From positions 1 to 17,841 of the forward strand of contig JAHFCV010000025.1 in the NCBI GenBank assembly GCA_023249275.1: a stretch of DNA of 17,841 bases, read 5' to 3'. This document shows, piece by piece, positions 7,783 through 14,305 of this stretch. The translations under genes were made by a program, and so were the position numbers. How positions within the stretch are numbered: the stretch's first letter is position 1; every line of letters starts with the position of its first letter. Origin of the DNA: Candidatus Methanoperedens sp. Its GTDB lineage: Archaea; Halobacteriota; Methanosarcinia; Methanosarcinales; Methanoperedenaceae. The notes under the pieces were generated by a model, which saw nothing but the letters and a program-made list of their open reading frames with translations, made no database searches and was not told the origin of the DNA.

Positions 7783-8348
7783 TTCTTCTCCACTTCCTCA
7801 AAAATCCGTTTTATCTCTTTTGTGCCTTTTATCTTATGCGGCAGGATGCTCAATTTTCCCTTTTTAAATAATTCAAATCCCATAGGGGCATAGCCAATAG
7901 CCCCTCCGATACCTTTTGTTTTTAGCATGAAAGTGCCGCTGACGCCTGCTTCATACCATTTGCCGTTACTTTTTACTGAATCAATGAAAAGATTATCAAA
8001 TACAGGTTTTGTATTACTTATCTTGATCTTACCAGCTTTTGCTTCACGCTGGGCTATCGCACGTATTGCTCCTATTACTTCCGTAATTTTGACATCCTGC
8101 GGGCAGCGTTCATAACAGATATAACACGATGCGCAAAGCCACAGCGAGTCGTCGGTCAGGACTTCTTTTCGCATGCCAAGAAGAGCTTTTCGCAGTATCA
8201 TCCGCGGATTGTAGTTTTTGTCGATTTCCGTGACCGGGCAGCCAACTGTGCATCCTGTGCAGTTAAAACACTTCTTGATGTTCTCGCCACCTGGTTCTTT
8301 TGCGATCTCATATTTGAAATTCTGGTCAAGCTCGCTTGTTTTTATCAT
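7779..8348 (-). CDS. hdrC: Heterodisulfide reductase subunit C
   Basis: Iron-sulfur subunit that wires HdrA to HdrB. The 189-residue protein has two classical 4Fe-4S sites: C27/30/33/37 (CFNCTGCTVGCPV) and C72/75/78/82 (CASCYICYERCPQD), as expected for HdrC. The alpha-helical segment after the second site (DVKITEVIGAIRAIAQREAK) is also typical. The C-terminal 80 residues carry no cysteine and end in a charged helix. The ATG overlaps the stop of the upstream HdrD-like gene (ATGA), behind a GGAGGCGGG site, and its own stop overlaps hdrB in the same way, so the three genes are translationally coupled. The adjacent hdrB supports a genuine HdrBC pair rather than a stray ferredoxin-type protein. 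Confidence 0.94.
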   Translation of the reverse strand: MIKTSELDQNFKYEIAKEPGGENIKKCFNCTGCTVGCPVTEIDKNYNPRMILRKALLGMRKEVLTDDSLWLCASCYICYERCPQDVKITEVIGAIRAIAQREAKAGKIKISNTKPVFDNLFIDSVKSNGKWYEAGVSGTFMLKTKGIGGAIGYAPMGFELFKKGKLSILPHKIKGTKEIKRIFEEVEKK

Positions 8349-9385
8349 TTTCCCGCCTCCAACTGACGCGCCAGGAATACGCTAAGGTCAACAACATCGA
8401 AATCGTACTTCTTTACTGCATCTTTTTCTGTCTTTAAGCAATTAAAATGAGCCAGGCATTTTGAACATGTCGTTATCAGGGTTTTCGCGCCTGTCGCTTC
8501 GGCTTCATTCATTCTTGCAATGCGAAGCGCTTTTGTCTGCTCGTTGCAATTCATAAAACTGCTGACTCCGCAGCACAGGGCATTTTCTTTTGAGTGTTCC
8601 ATTTCTTTTATATTTGCACCATTTGAGGTTAGCGCTTTTCGAGGAGCGTCATATACCCCCATATGTCTCCCAAGCCTGCATGGGTCATGATAGGTAACAT
8701 CAGCATTTATCTTCAATCCGAGTTTATCCAGAAGCTCTGAGGTATGAACAACTTTTATCCCAAGGTCATAATCCTTTGAAAAAGTGCGATAGCATTCAGC
8801 GCAGCTTGTAACAAGGGTCTCGATTCCGCTCTCTTTTATGTATTTCTTATTATAATTCTTAAGCCTGTCAAAAACATCCTTTTTCCCCTGCCATAGGACA
8901 TCATGACCGCAGCATTTCATCTGCAAAACCTTCGGTTTTATGCCAATTTTATCAAGAAGCTTGAGCGATGACGTTGTAATTTCCCCGAAATCAGTTTTGA
9001 CATCGTGTAAGAATAAGCCCAGCGAGTCCACACAGCCAGGGAAGTACCCGTACTTTGAATCGCCGCTTTCCGGCTTTGCTGTACCGTCAAGTTTGGAACT
9101 CAGATCCGCAAGTTCGGTGAAAACGCCGAGATGTGCGACCTCAAGCGGCTGTTTCCCTTCGCGCTCTTCTTTTATGAAACTCAAGAAATCTACCTGCTGC
9201 GGGCACTCCATCGGGCATAATCCGCAGGTCAGGCATGTCCAGATGTCCTTTGTATCAAGCCCGTAAACATTAGCATTATAAATAGAACTGCGCGGAGAAG
9301 TCTTTGAAACTCGGCGCATGGGGCAAATAGATGTGCATTTACCGCACTGATAACAGGCTTGTTCGTTACTCGTTGTACCCACCAA
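8345..9385 (-). CDS. HdrD-like iron-sulfur protein (two ferredoxin sites plus two CCG domains)
   Basis: First gene of the Hdr operon, about 346 residues. It has an HdrC-like N-terminus with two 4Fe-4S sites (C11/14/17/21 and C51/54/57/61). Two CCG domains follow: C118, C158-C159, C195/198, then C236, C271-C272, C307/310. The first fits the Hdr consensus CX31-39CCX35-36CXXC. The protein is therefore built like HdrD (fused HdrC plus HdrB) and is somewhat short for that family; GlpC- or LldE-type oxidoreductases share the fold. Substrate is unknown: it may be a second heterodisulfide site or a different thiol/disulfide or 2-hydroxyacid module. No in-frame ATG exists near the start. TTG at 9385 or the next codon GTG at 9382 are the candidates, both just before the first cysteine site. 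A TATA box lies about 50 bases upstream. The stop overlaps hdrC (ATGA). Confidence 0.85.
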   Translation of the reverse strand: MVGTTSNEQACYQCGKCTSICPMRRVSKTSPRSSIYNANVYGLDTKDIWTCLTCGLCPMECPQQVDFLSFIKEEREGKQPLEVAHLGVFTELADLSSKLDGTAKPESGDSKYGYFPGCVDSLGLFLHDVKTDFGEITTSSLKLLDKIGIKPKVLQMKCCGHDVLWQGKKDVFDRLKNYNKKYIKESGIETLVTSCAECYRTFSKDYDLGIKVVHTSELLDKLGLKINADVTYHDPCRLGRHMGVYDAPRKALTSNGANIKEMEHSKENALCCGVSSFMNCNEQTKALRIARMNEAEATGAKTLITTCSKCLAHFNCLKTEKDAVKKYDFDVVDLSVFLARQLEAGK

Positions 9386-9430
9386 GGTTTTTGTCTGTAA
9401 CGTTTTTTTGTGTTTAGAGGGATTAATTGG

Positions 9431-9440
9431 CTTTAAATAT
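9431..9440 (-). promoter_or_regulatory. TATA box of the Hdr operon
   Basis: On the minus strand this reads ATATTTAAAG, a good archaeal TATA element, preceded by the A-rich AAAATAGAA. Transcription would begin near base 9409, giving a leader of about 24 bases before the TTG start of the HdrD-like gene. No other TATA element this good is seen inside the operon, consistent with one long transcript. Confidence 0.6.
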
Positions 9441-9503
9441 TTCTATTTTAACGCCGCAGCATCATGATTAATAATGTTACTTATTATTTCCTCCCGGATG
9501 GCA

Positions 9504-10022
9504 TCATTTTTCTTCCTTTTTCCCAATTACACAGACTTTGTCTTCCATTTTTGCATGTGGGTCTATTAAGCCAAGCATGCGCTCATCTTCAAGATTGAGC
9601 CTTTCATCAGTCTTGCTCCTGAACCCGTACTTGCCGTAATCGGTCAGCGTTGGTCTTCTCTTAATGAAGTGCCCACGCTTGAATTCAAATGGGAAGGGTA
9701 GCGCCCGTTCACACGCCCCTCTCACCCTGTCCACGGCGGCTTCGTCATCAACTTCGACCAGTATTTCTCCCACGATTATATGCAATTCAAATGCGCAGTC
9801 GCCTACGTGAATGAGCTTCCTGTCAGGATGGTTAACATCAGCGCCTGTGCCTGGTCCAGATGTTATTTTTCTGGGCAGGTTCTTGCCGTTGATTAGCATT
9901 CTTTTTACACCTTTGACCCGGTCAATCTCATTTAAGACTTTTTCAGCGGTCGCAGGCTGTAATAATCGCTGTGGGAATACTCTCACTTGCAGTGCTTTAT
10001 CCTTGGTTGTTGTTCTGTTCAT
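9504..10022 (-). CDS. mcrD: Methyl-coenzyme M reductase operon protein D
   Basis: McrD, 172 residues. The segment LQVRVFPQRLLQPATAEKVL, followed by GVKRMLINGKNLP, a GPGTGADVNHPDRKLI block and an HIIVGEILVEVDD strand, matches this family closely. McrD is encoded in mcr operons and interacts with MCR subunits; its proposed role is in assembly or activation, and it is not part of the mature enzyme. Here it stands apart from mcrB, mcrC, mcrG and mcrA: the next gene downstream is the Hdr operon, with its own TATA box. An AAGGAG site 10 bases before the ATG fixes the start. A 52-codon frame lies 23 bases upstream and is probably co-transcribed. The last 20 residues are charged and contain the only cysteine besides two in the middle part. 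Confidence 0.92.
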   Translation of the reverse strand: MNRTTTKDKALQVRVFPQRLLQPATAEKVLNEIDRVKGVKRMLINGKNLPRKITSGPGTGADVNHPDRKLIHVGDCAFELHIIVGEILVEVDDEAAVDRVRGACERALPFPFEFKRGHFIKRRPTLTDYGKYGFRSKTDERLNLEDERMLGLIDPHAKMEDKVCVIGKKEEK

Positions 10023-10045
10023 GATGTTTTTTCTCCTTAGCGTTT

Positions 10046-10204
10046 TTATTTGGCTATGGCTCCCCGGTCGCCTATCGCTATTATCAGGTTGTTTACTTCC
10101 AGTGTTGTGGGTTCCCTGTTGTATTCCATCTCAAGGATGTCGATTATCGCACTGAATGTGCAGTGCAATCTGTCTGTCGTTTTTCTTCTGGCGCATCTGG
10201 TCAT
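10046..10204 (-). CDS. Small protein of unknown function upstream of mcrD (52 aa)
   Basis: Not recognised. The frame reads MTRCARRKTTDRLHCTFSAI followed by IDILEMEYNREPTTLEVNNL and a short IIAIGDRGAIAK tail. A basic N-terminus with two cysteines (C4, C15) precedes an amphipathic helical region. An in-frame TAA lies two codons before the ATG, so this is the only start. A TATA-like element 30-37 bases upstream implies a very short leader, which would explain the missing Shine-Dalgarno. The stop is 23 bases from the mcrD ATG, with the mcrD AAGGAG site in between. This geometry (own promoter, then mcrD with a good ribosome site) supports a real first gene of a two-gene unit. A leader peptide or chance frame cannot be excluded. 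Confidence 0.55.
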   Translation of the reverse strand: MTRCARRKTTDRLHCTFSAIIDILEMEYNREPTTLEVNNLIIAIGDRGAIAK

Positions 10205-10206
10205 AT

Positions 10207-10223
10207 TTTACAATTGATGTAAA
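10207..10223. promoter_or_regulatory. Perfect palindrome at the mcrD-unit transcription start
   Basis: TTTACA-N5-TGTAAA, located immediately before the ATG of the small gene upstream of mcrD and over its predicted transcription start. The symmetry is visible; use as an operator is inferred. Confidence 0.4.
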
Positions 10224-10233
10224 CGCTTTGAAA

Positions 10234-10241
10234 CATATTAA
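10234..10241 (-). promoter_or_regulatory. TATA-like element of the small gene-mcrD unit
   Basis: TTAATATG on the minus strand, about 34 bases before the ATG at 10204. This would place the start of transcription roughly 8 bases ahead of the coding region. It is a weaker match than the other TATA boxes in the window. Confidence 0.4.
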
Positions 10242-10250
10242 GGATTTTGG

Positions 10251-10266
10251 TTCGTAGAGGTACGAA
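10251..10266. promoter_or_regulatory. Palindrome TTCGTA-N4-TACGAA upstream of the carA TATA box
   Basis: Perfect 6-bp inverted repeat five bases before the carA TATA element, that is over the BRE region. It shares the half-site TCGTA with the palindrome at 10309-10327, which suggests one regulator with two sites. Function is inferred from position and symmetry only. Confidence 0.4.
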
Positions 10267-10270
10267 TAAA

Positions 10271-10280
10271 ATATTTAATA
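10271..10280 (+). promoter_or_regulatory. TATA box of carA
   Basis: ATATTTAATA preceded by AATAAA, a good archaeal TATA element. Transcription would start near 10302-10306, giving a leader of about 45 bases that contains the palindrome at 10309-10327. Confidence 0.55.
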
Positions 10281-10308
10281 ATGATAGAATTGACCCCTTC
10301 TCTCCCAA

Positions 10309-10327
10309 ATCGTAATCTATTTACGAT
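10309..10327. promoter_or_regulatory. Palindrome ATCGTAA-N5-TTACGAT in the carA leader
   Basis: Perfect 7-bp inverted repeat with a 5-base spacer just after the predicted carA transcription start. It may be an operator or a small RNA hairpin ahead of the start codon. It shares TCGTA/TACGA half-sites with 10251-10266, although the spacing between half-sites differs (7 against 4 bases). Confidence 0.4.
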
Positions 10328-10347
10328 GCCTTTACAGTTAAGCAGCC

Positions 10348-11445
10348 ATGAAAGCGGTACTCGGGCTTGAGGACGGAACATTCTTAAAAGGCGAAGGGCT
10401 TGGAGTGGAAGGCATTGTGCAGGGCGAGCTTGTTTTTACCACGCAGTACACGGGCTACGAGGAAGCCCTGACAGACCCATCGTACAAGGGACAGATATTG
10501 ATGTTCACGTATCCGCTCATAGGCAACTACGGCATAAGCGGAGAAACATTCCAGTCAGATAGAATGCAGGCTGAAGGGCTTGTGGTGAGGGAAGCATGCG
10601 ACCATCCTTCACATCATAAATCCACGCGTTCAATCTACGAATTCCTGAAGGACGAGGGCAAATCAGGCATCATGGGAATTGATACCCGTATGCTCACCAT
10701 AAAAACAAGAGAGCATGGCACCATGAAAGCCGCAATAATAGTCGGGAGCGATGACGGCGAGGAAGCGGTAAGGCTTGCACGGGAACAGCCGGATATAGGA
10801 GGACTTGACCTGATTAGCAGGGTCACATGCAAAGAGCCCTACCATGTAAAAGGACAGGAAGACGGGGGCAACGTTGTGCTCATGGATTTTGGCGCTAAAA
10901 GAAATATTATCAAGAGCCTCAATAAACGAGGCGTGAATGTCACTGTTGTTCCTGCTGCAACAAAGGTGAAGGATATCCTGAATTACGAGCCCGATGCCCT
11001 GCTTCTCTCCAATGGTCCGGGAGACCCGCAGCAGGCTGTAAACGGCATCTCGGTCGTAAAAGAGCTTGCTGGGCAATTGCCTATTTTCGGAATCTGTCTC
11101 GGTCACCAGATAATCTCACTTGCACTTGGTGGAGAGACTTATAAGATGAAATTCGGGCACCGCGGAGCCAACCAGCCTGTGAAGGACAAAAAAAGAGGCA
11201 TCGTGTACATAACATCGCAGAACCACGGTTATGCTGTGGATGAGAGCAGCATGGATGAGAAAGAAGTTACTATTACGCAGCTTAACACGAATGACGGGAC
11301 TGTTGAAGGACTTGAGCATAAAAAGCTTGAGATAATGTCGGTGCAGTACCACCCTGAAGCGCATCCCGGACCTCTGGATACAGAGAAGATTTATTTTGAC
11401 AGGGTGGCTGAAACGGTGAGAAAGATGAAGGTGCTGGTTAAGTAA
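10348..11445 (+). CDS. carA: Carbamoyl-phosphate synthase small (glutaminase) subunit
   Basis: Releases ammonia from glutamine for carbamoyl phosphate synthesis, feeding pyrimidines and arginine. The 365-residue length is normal. The N-terminal CPSase small-chain domain (MKAVLGLEDGTFLKGEGLG, TTQYTGYEEALTDPSYKGQI) is followed by a class I glutamine amidotransferase domain. The nucleophile elbow is FGICLGHQ (C250) and the other catalytic residues are H335 and E337 in VQYHPEAHPGP. SNGPGDP (about 221-227) is the usual oxyanion-side motif. No Shine-Dalgarno is evident before the ATG, but the N-terminus aligns with family expectation. The large subunit carB is not the next gene; the downstream neighbour is a methyltransferase-like gene, so carA appears to be alone here. 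The upstream region holds a TATA box between two related palindromes. Confidence 0.95.
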   Translation: MKAVLGLEDGTFLKGEGLGVEGIVQGELVFTTQYTGYEEALTDPSYKGQILMFTYPLIGNYGISGETFQSDRMQAEGLVVREACDHPSHHKSTRSIYEFLKDEGKSGIMGIDTRMLTIKTREHGTMKAAIIVGSDDGEEAVRLAREQPDIGGLDLISRVTCKEPYHVKGQEDGGNVVLMDFGAKRNIIKSLNKRGVNVTVVPAATKVKDILNYEPDALLLSNGPGDPQQAVNGISVVKELAGQLPIFGICLGHQIISLALGGETYKMKFGHRGANQPVKDKKRGIVYITSQNHGYAVDESSMDEKEVTITQLNTNDGTVEGLEHKKLEIMSVQYHPEAHPGPLDTEKIYFDRVAETVRKMKVLVK

Positions 11446-11505
11446 ACTTATGATGCTGGAAAGCCATGCCTTTACTCTACTATTACACGAAACATTTTGA
11501 TTTCT

Positions 11506-12156
11506 ATGCCCTACGCAGCAAAAGACAGACAGGAATTCATCAAGCGCTCAAACCTTAACCCCGGAGCTCAGGTGCTTGATTTCGGAGGAATGCTATCAGA
11601 TGAGCTTCCCTCCGCGGTATTCGGTATAACTACACCACGACCATTAACAAATGCAATTCTCATAAAACCCACGCTTTTGCCATTTAAAAATTCTGTCTTT
11701 GATGCAGTGGTTTCCTATCATTACTTTGACCTGATTTCATCCGAAATTCTTGGTTACTCATTCAATGAGGCTGCGAGGGTACTGGCTGAAAAATCATGCT
11801 TCTCCTTTATGATAACCCTCTGGGCGCCCCGAAACGAACCGCAACGCTCAAACCTCTTTTTCAATGAACTCCTGAAAAGCACAGGTGCGTTCTTTAACCA
11901 CGACATAGAAGAAATCAGCAGGCTGCTTTCCGAATCAGGCTTTAATGAAATAACAGTAGAAAGTGTAAAACGTGAGATTCCAATACCCAAAGAATATGTA
12001 AGGACGCATCTTGTAATGCTCGGAGACCTCATTAAAAAAGAAAAAGCACAGGGAGGAACAGGAATTAAGACGCTTGCCAGGCAATATTTTAATCATGTAA
12101 AAATTCACGGGGAGGCAATGCTGCCTGCGCTCCATTTCACAGCAAAGAAACTATGA
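11506..12156 (+). CDS. Methyltransferase-like protein with degenerate SAM-binding motif
   Basis: About 216 residues, starting MPYAAKDRQEFIKRSNLNPG from the ATG; a TTG three codons earlier is possible but less likely. It resembles class I (type 11) methyltransferases. A strand ending VLDFGG takes the place of motif I, FDAVVSYHYFDLI that of the later acidic strand, and EAARVLAEKSCFSFMITLW the strand after it. The glycine-rich loop (GxGxG) is absent, and the stretch between the first two motifs is only about 45 residues, much shorter than normal. SAM binding is therefore doubtful. Its stop overlaps the start of the METTL5-like methylase (ATGA), so the two are co-translated and may act together. 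In many archaea a different gene precedes the methylase-csl4-rpoL block. Function unknown. Confidence 0.6.
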   Translation: MPYAAKDRQEFIKRSNLNPGAQVLDFGGMLSDELPSAVFGITTPRPLTNAILIKPTLLPFKNSVFDAVVSYHYFDLISSEILGYSFNEAARVLAEKSCFSFMITLWAPRNEPQRSNLFFNELLKSTGAFFNHDIEEISRLLSESGFNEITVESVKREIPIPKEYVRTHLVMLGDLIKKEKAQGGTGIKTLARQYFNHVKIHGEAMLPALHFTAKKL

Positions 12157-12743
12157 GAAAAAGACATCTGGATATACTGCTGGAACAGGTAGAAGGTTTC
12201 AAATCCCCCAGACCTGAAAGGGAACAATATGCCACGCCTGCAACTGTTGCCGGGGAGCTATTGCATTTTGCTTTTATGAGGGGGGATATAGTAGATACGG
12301 TCTATGACCTCGGGTGCGGAAGCGGAATACTTGCAATCGGGGCAAAACTCCTTGGAGCAGAAAAGGTTATAGGTTTTGATGATGATAAAGACGTACTTGA
12401 GACTGCACGGGCAAACGCAAAGAAACTTGCGGTGGACGTCGAATTCGTATGTAGCGACATAAACGATGTGTCAGGAAAGGCGCATACGGTCGTGATGAAT
12501 CCGCCGTTTGGCGCCCAGGTGAAGGGAAGCGACCGCCCTTTTTTGAGGAAAGCCCTCGAAGTAAGCAGCGTGGTTTACTCCATACACAACGCAGGAAGTG
12601 CAGAATTCATAAAAAAATTCATTAGCCCAGCGGTCATAACAGACATGCAAATAATCGATTTTCCTATTAAAAGGACATTCGGGTTTCACACCAAGGAAAT
12701 ACAGGTCATAAAAGTCGAAATATACAGGATTGAGAAAAGATAG
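12153..12743 (+). CDS. METTL5-like N6-adenine methyltransferase
   Basis: Class I SAM-dependent methylase of 196 residues. Motif I is DLGCGSGILAIGAKLLGA (52 onward), the acidic residue after the next strand is in IGFDDDK (74-79), and the catalytic NPPFG motif is at 116-120. NPPF and the overall size match archaeal METTL5-type proteins, whose eukaryotic relatives methylate adenine in small-subunit rRNA. The conserved FHTKEIQV-type C-terminal segment (178-185) is also present. The ATG overlaps the previous stop, and the end overlaps the possible TTG start of csl4, placing it inside a translation and RNA-processing operon. A PrmC-type glutamine methylase also carries NPPY or NPPF motifs, but is larger and has an extra N-terminal domain. 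The target is inferred from the family. Confidence 0.85.
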   Translation: MRKRHLDILLEQVEGFKSPRPEREQYATPATVAGELLHFAFMRGDIVDTVYDLGCGSGILAIGAKLLGAEKVIGFDDDKDVLETARANAKKLAVDVEFVCSDINDVSGKAHTVVMNPPFGAQVKGSDRPFLRKALEVSSVVYSIHNAGSAEFIKKFISPAVITDMQIIDFPIKRTFGFHTKEIQVIKVEIYRIEKR

Positions 12744-13551
12744 AGGGATAATTATTAGGATTAAAAGAAAGAAAATCACAAGCAGAAGAAAGCTCGGAAA
12801 AAGCGATGTTAGCGGAGAGAAAAAAGGTGGAAAAGAACACGAACTTGAGTTCGAAGAGGAAGTTGAAGAAATAACTCCGGCAGAAGAGGGAACGGAGCAA
12901 TCAGAGCAGGAAGCAGAGCCGCAAGAAGAACCTGAAGCAGAGCAGGAAACAGAGCAGCCTTCTGTGGAAAGCACGGCTGAGGAAACAAAAGAAGAAAGCA
13001 AAACCGTTTTTCCCGGAGACCTTATAGGAACTTCAGAAGAATTTACGCCAAAAAGCGGGACTTATGTGGATAAGGGTAATATCTATGCATCAGCAAGCGG
13101 AATTGTTAAGATTAACACTAAAGAACGTTCCATTTCAGTTACGCCGGTCACAAATACACCGCCGTACCTGCAGGTAGGCGATATCGTTATCGGTCAGGTG
13201 ACTGATTTAAAGGAGTCCGTCGTCCTGGTTGAAATTGCCGGGATAAAAGGCAGAGGCGAGCGGGAAATTGTCAATGCAGAACAGGCAGCAATCCACGTCT
13301 CAAACGTCAAGGATGCGTATGTCAAGGAGCTGTATAATGAATTTGCCCCCTTTGATATCGTAAAAGCGCGGGTTATTGATATGAGAAACATGCGCCTTAC
13401 TACGGTAAATAAGGAACTCGGCGTCATGAAGGCTTATTGCGGCAATTGCAGGGCAGTGCTGAAAAAAGATAACGGTGGACTTAAATGTCCTAAGTGTGAA
13501 AGAACAGAAACAAGAAAATTGTCCTCGGATTACGGGACTGGTATTATATAA
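12730..13551 (+). CDS. csl4: Exosome RNA-binding subunit Csl4 with acidic N-terminal extension
   Basis: RNA-binding cap protein of the archaeal exosome. The N-terminal cap domain (VFPGDLIGTSEEFTPKSGTY, from about 93) is followed by an S1 domain (about 148-228) and a zinc ribbon (C237/C240 and C253/C256), the usual Csl4 order. What is unusual is the N-terminus. The first frame start is TTG at 12730, overlapping the previous gene by 14 bases. It adds a basic segment (about 1-35) and a Glu-rich low-complexity segment (about 36-92). No ATG or other good start lies in this stretch; a GTG at 12964 (codon 79) would give a 195-residue protein of normal size. Keeping the GAA/GAG phase for some 50 codons favours real coding, so the longer form is given. 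rpoL follows after 9 bases. Confidence 0.88.
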   Translation: MRKDRGIIIRIKRKKITSRRKLGKSDVSGEKKGGKEHELEFEEEVEEITPAEEGTEQSEQEAEPQEEPEAEQETEQPSVESTAEETKEESKTVFPGDLIGTSEEFTPKSGTYVDKGNIYASASGIVKINTKERSISVTPVTNTPPYLQVGDIVIGQVTDLKESVVLVEIAGIKGRGEREIVNAEQAAIHVSNVKDAYVKELYNEFAPFDIVKARVIDMRNMRLTTVNKELGVMKAYCGNCRAVLKKDNGGLKCPKCERTETRKLSSDYGTGII

Positions 13552-13560
13552 GGTGATTTC

Positions 13561-13836
13561 ATGGAACTTACAATACTTAATAAGACCGGCAATGAGATAA
13601 ATATCAAAGTGGCAGGGGAAACGCATACCCTGCTTAATATGCTAAAGACTGTTTTGTTAAATAATAAGCACGTTGAAATAGCGACATACGATATTAAACA
13701 CCCCACAATAAGCGAACCCGTGCTTTTCGTGAGGACAGACGGCGCTGACCCCATAGATGTTATTAAAAAGGCATCAAAGGAAATGGCTAAGGAATGTGAT
13801 GATTTTATTAAGCTTTTTAAGAAGAAGGCAAAGTAG
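13561..13836 (+). CDS. rpoL: DNA-directed RNA polymerase subunit L
   Basis: Rpb11/AC19-type subunit, 91 residues. It forms the assembly platform of archaeal RNA polymerase with subunit D. Typical are the hydrophobic N-terminal strand (MELTILNKTGNEINIKVAGE) and the THTLLNMLKTVLLNN helix. TYDIKHPTISEPVLFVRTDG, a family signature, comes next, followed by a long C-terminal helix ending KKKAK. A GGTGA ribosome site six bases before the ATG fixes the start. It follows csl4 closely, a conserved archaeal arrangement. Its last 20 bases overlap the 3' end of the convergent DUF2240 gene. Confidence 0.95.
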   Translation: MELTILNKTGNEINIKVAGETHTLLNMLKTVLLNNKHVEIATYDIKHPTISEPVLFVRTDGADPIDVIKKASKEMAKECDDFIKLFKKKAK

Positions 13837-14299
13837 TTAAAGCCGCATATTCCTCTTTTATCAGGTCGTCCACCATAATCCCATGGTCTATTGCGACAAG
13901 AATGGCACTGACCTCAATAACTACCATTTTTGAGAGTTCTTCCTGTTTTTTATTTATGAGCGCAATTACTTTCCGCTTTTCAATGCCTGTGCCTGATATG
14001 ATACGGTCGGTAACCATGTCAAACAGGGTTTTTTTATCAAAAGCGCCCGGTTCTGGCTTGAATCCTGAAGGGATATTTACGCCGGATACATCAAATGCCG
14101 GATGAATTATATCCCCTTCCCTTTTCAAAAGTCCTGACTTTTCGGCAATGTTCAGCACATTTTTAGCCTGTTCGGGTGTGAACCAGTTCAAATCAATGGA
14201 AAGCGCGAGAACAAACTCACTTTCTTTCAGTGCATCTTTACCTTTTCTTAAAAAAGGCATCGAAGCCGTATAAGTAAGGTCAGACTCTGATGAACCCAT
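13817..14299 (-). CDS. DUF2240 family archaeal protein
   Basis: 160 residues with the layout of the archaeal DUF2240 family. MPFLRKGKDALKESEFVLAL is followed by SIDLNWFTPEQAKNVLNIAE, a helical winged-helix-like segment, then a Gly/Pro-rich SGVNIPSGFKPEPGAFDK loop and a C-terminal helical part. The function of the family is not established; a DNA-related role has been considered because of the winged-helix character. The start codon lies six bases after the stop of the upstream unrecognised gene, so they form a two-gene unit. The 3' end overlaps the convergent rpoL by 20 bases. An internal ATG at residue 14 is a possible shorter start. Confidence 0.75.
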   Translation of the reverse strand: MGSSESDLTYTASMPFLRKGKDALKESEFVLALSIDLNWFTPEQAKNVLNIAEKSGLLKREGDIIHPAFDVSGVNIPSGFKPEPGAFDKKTLFDMVTDRIISGTGIEKRKVIALINKKQEELSKMVVIEVSAILVAIDHGIMVDDLIKEEYAALTTLPSS

Positions 14300-14305
14300 T
14301 GCTAA

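Noticed and set aside
12471..13001. Minus-strand frame opposite csl4 and the methylase, rich in Ser
   Set aside because: Its Ser-rich composition is simply the reverse complement of the GAA/GAG-rich acidic extension of Csl4, and it also crosses the conserved NPPF methylase region.
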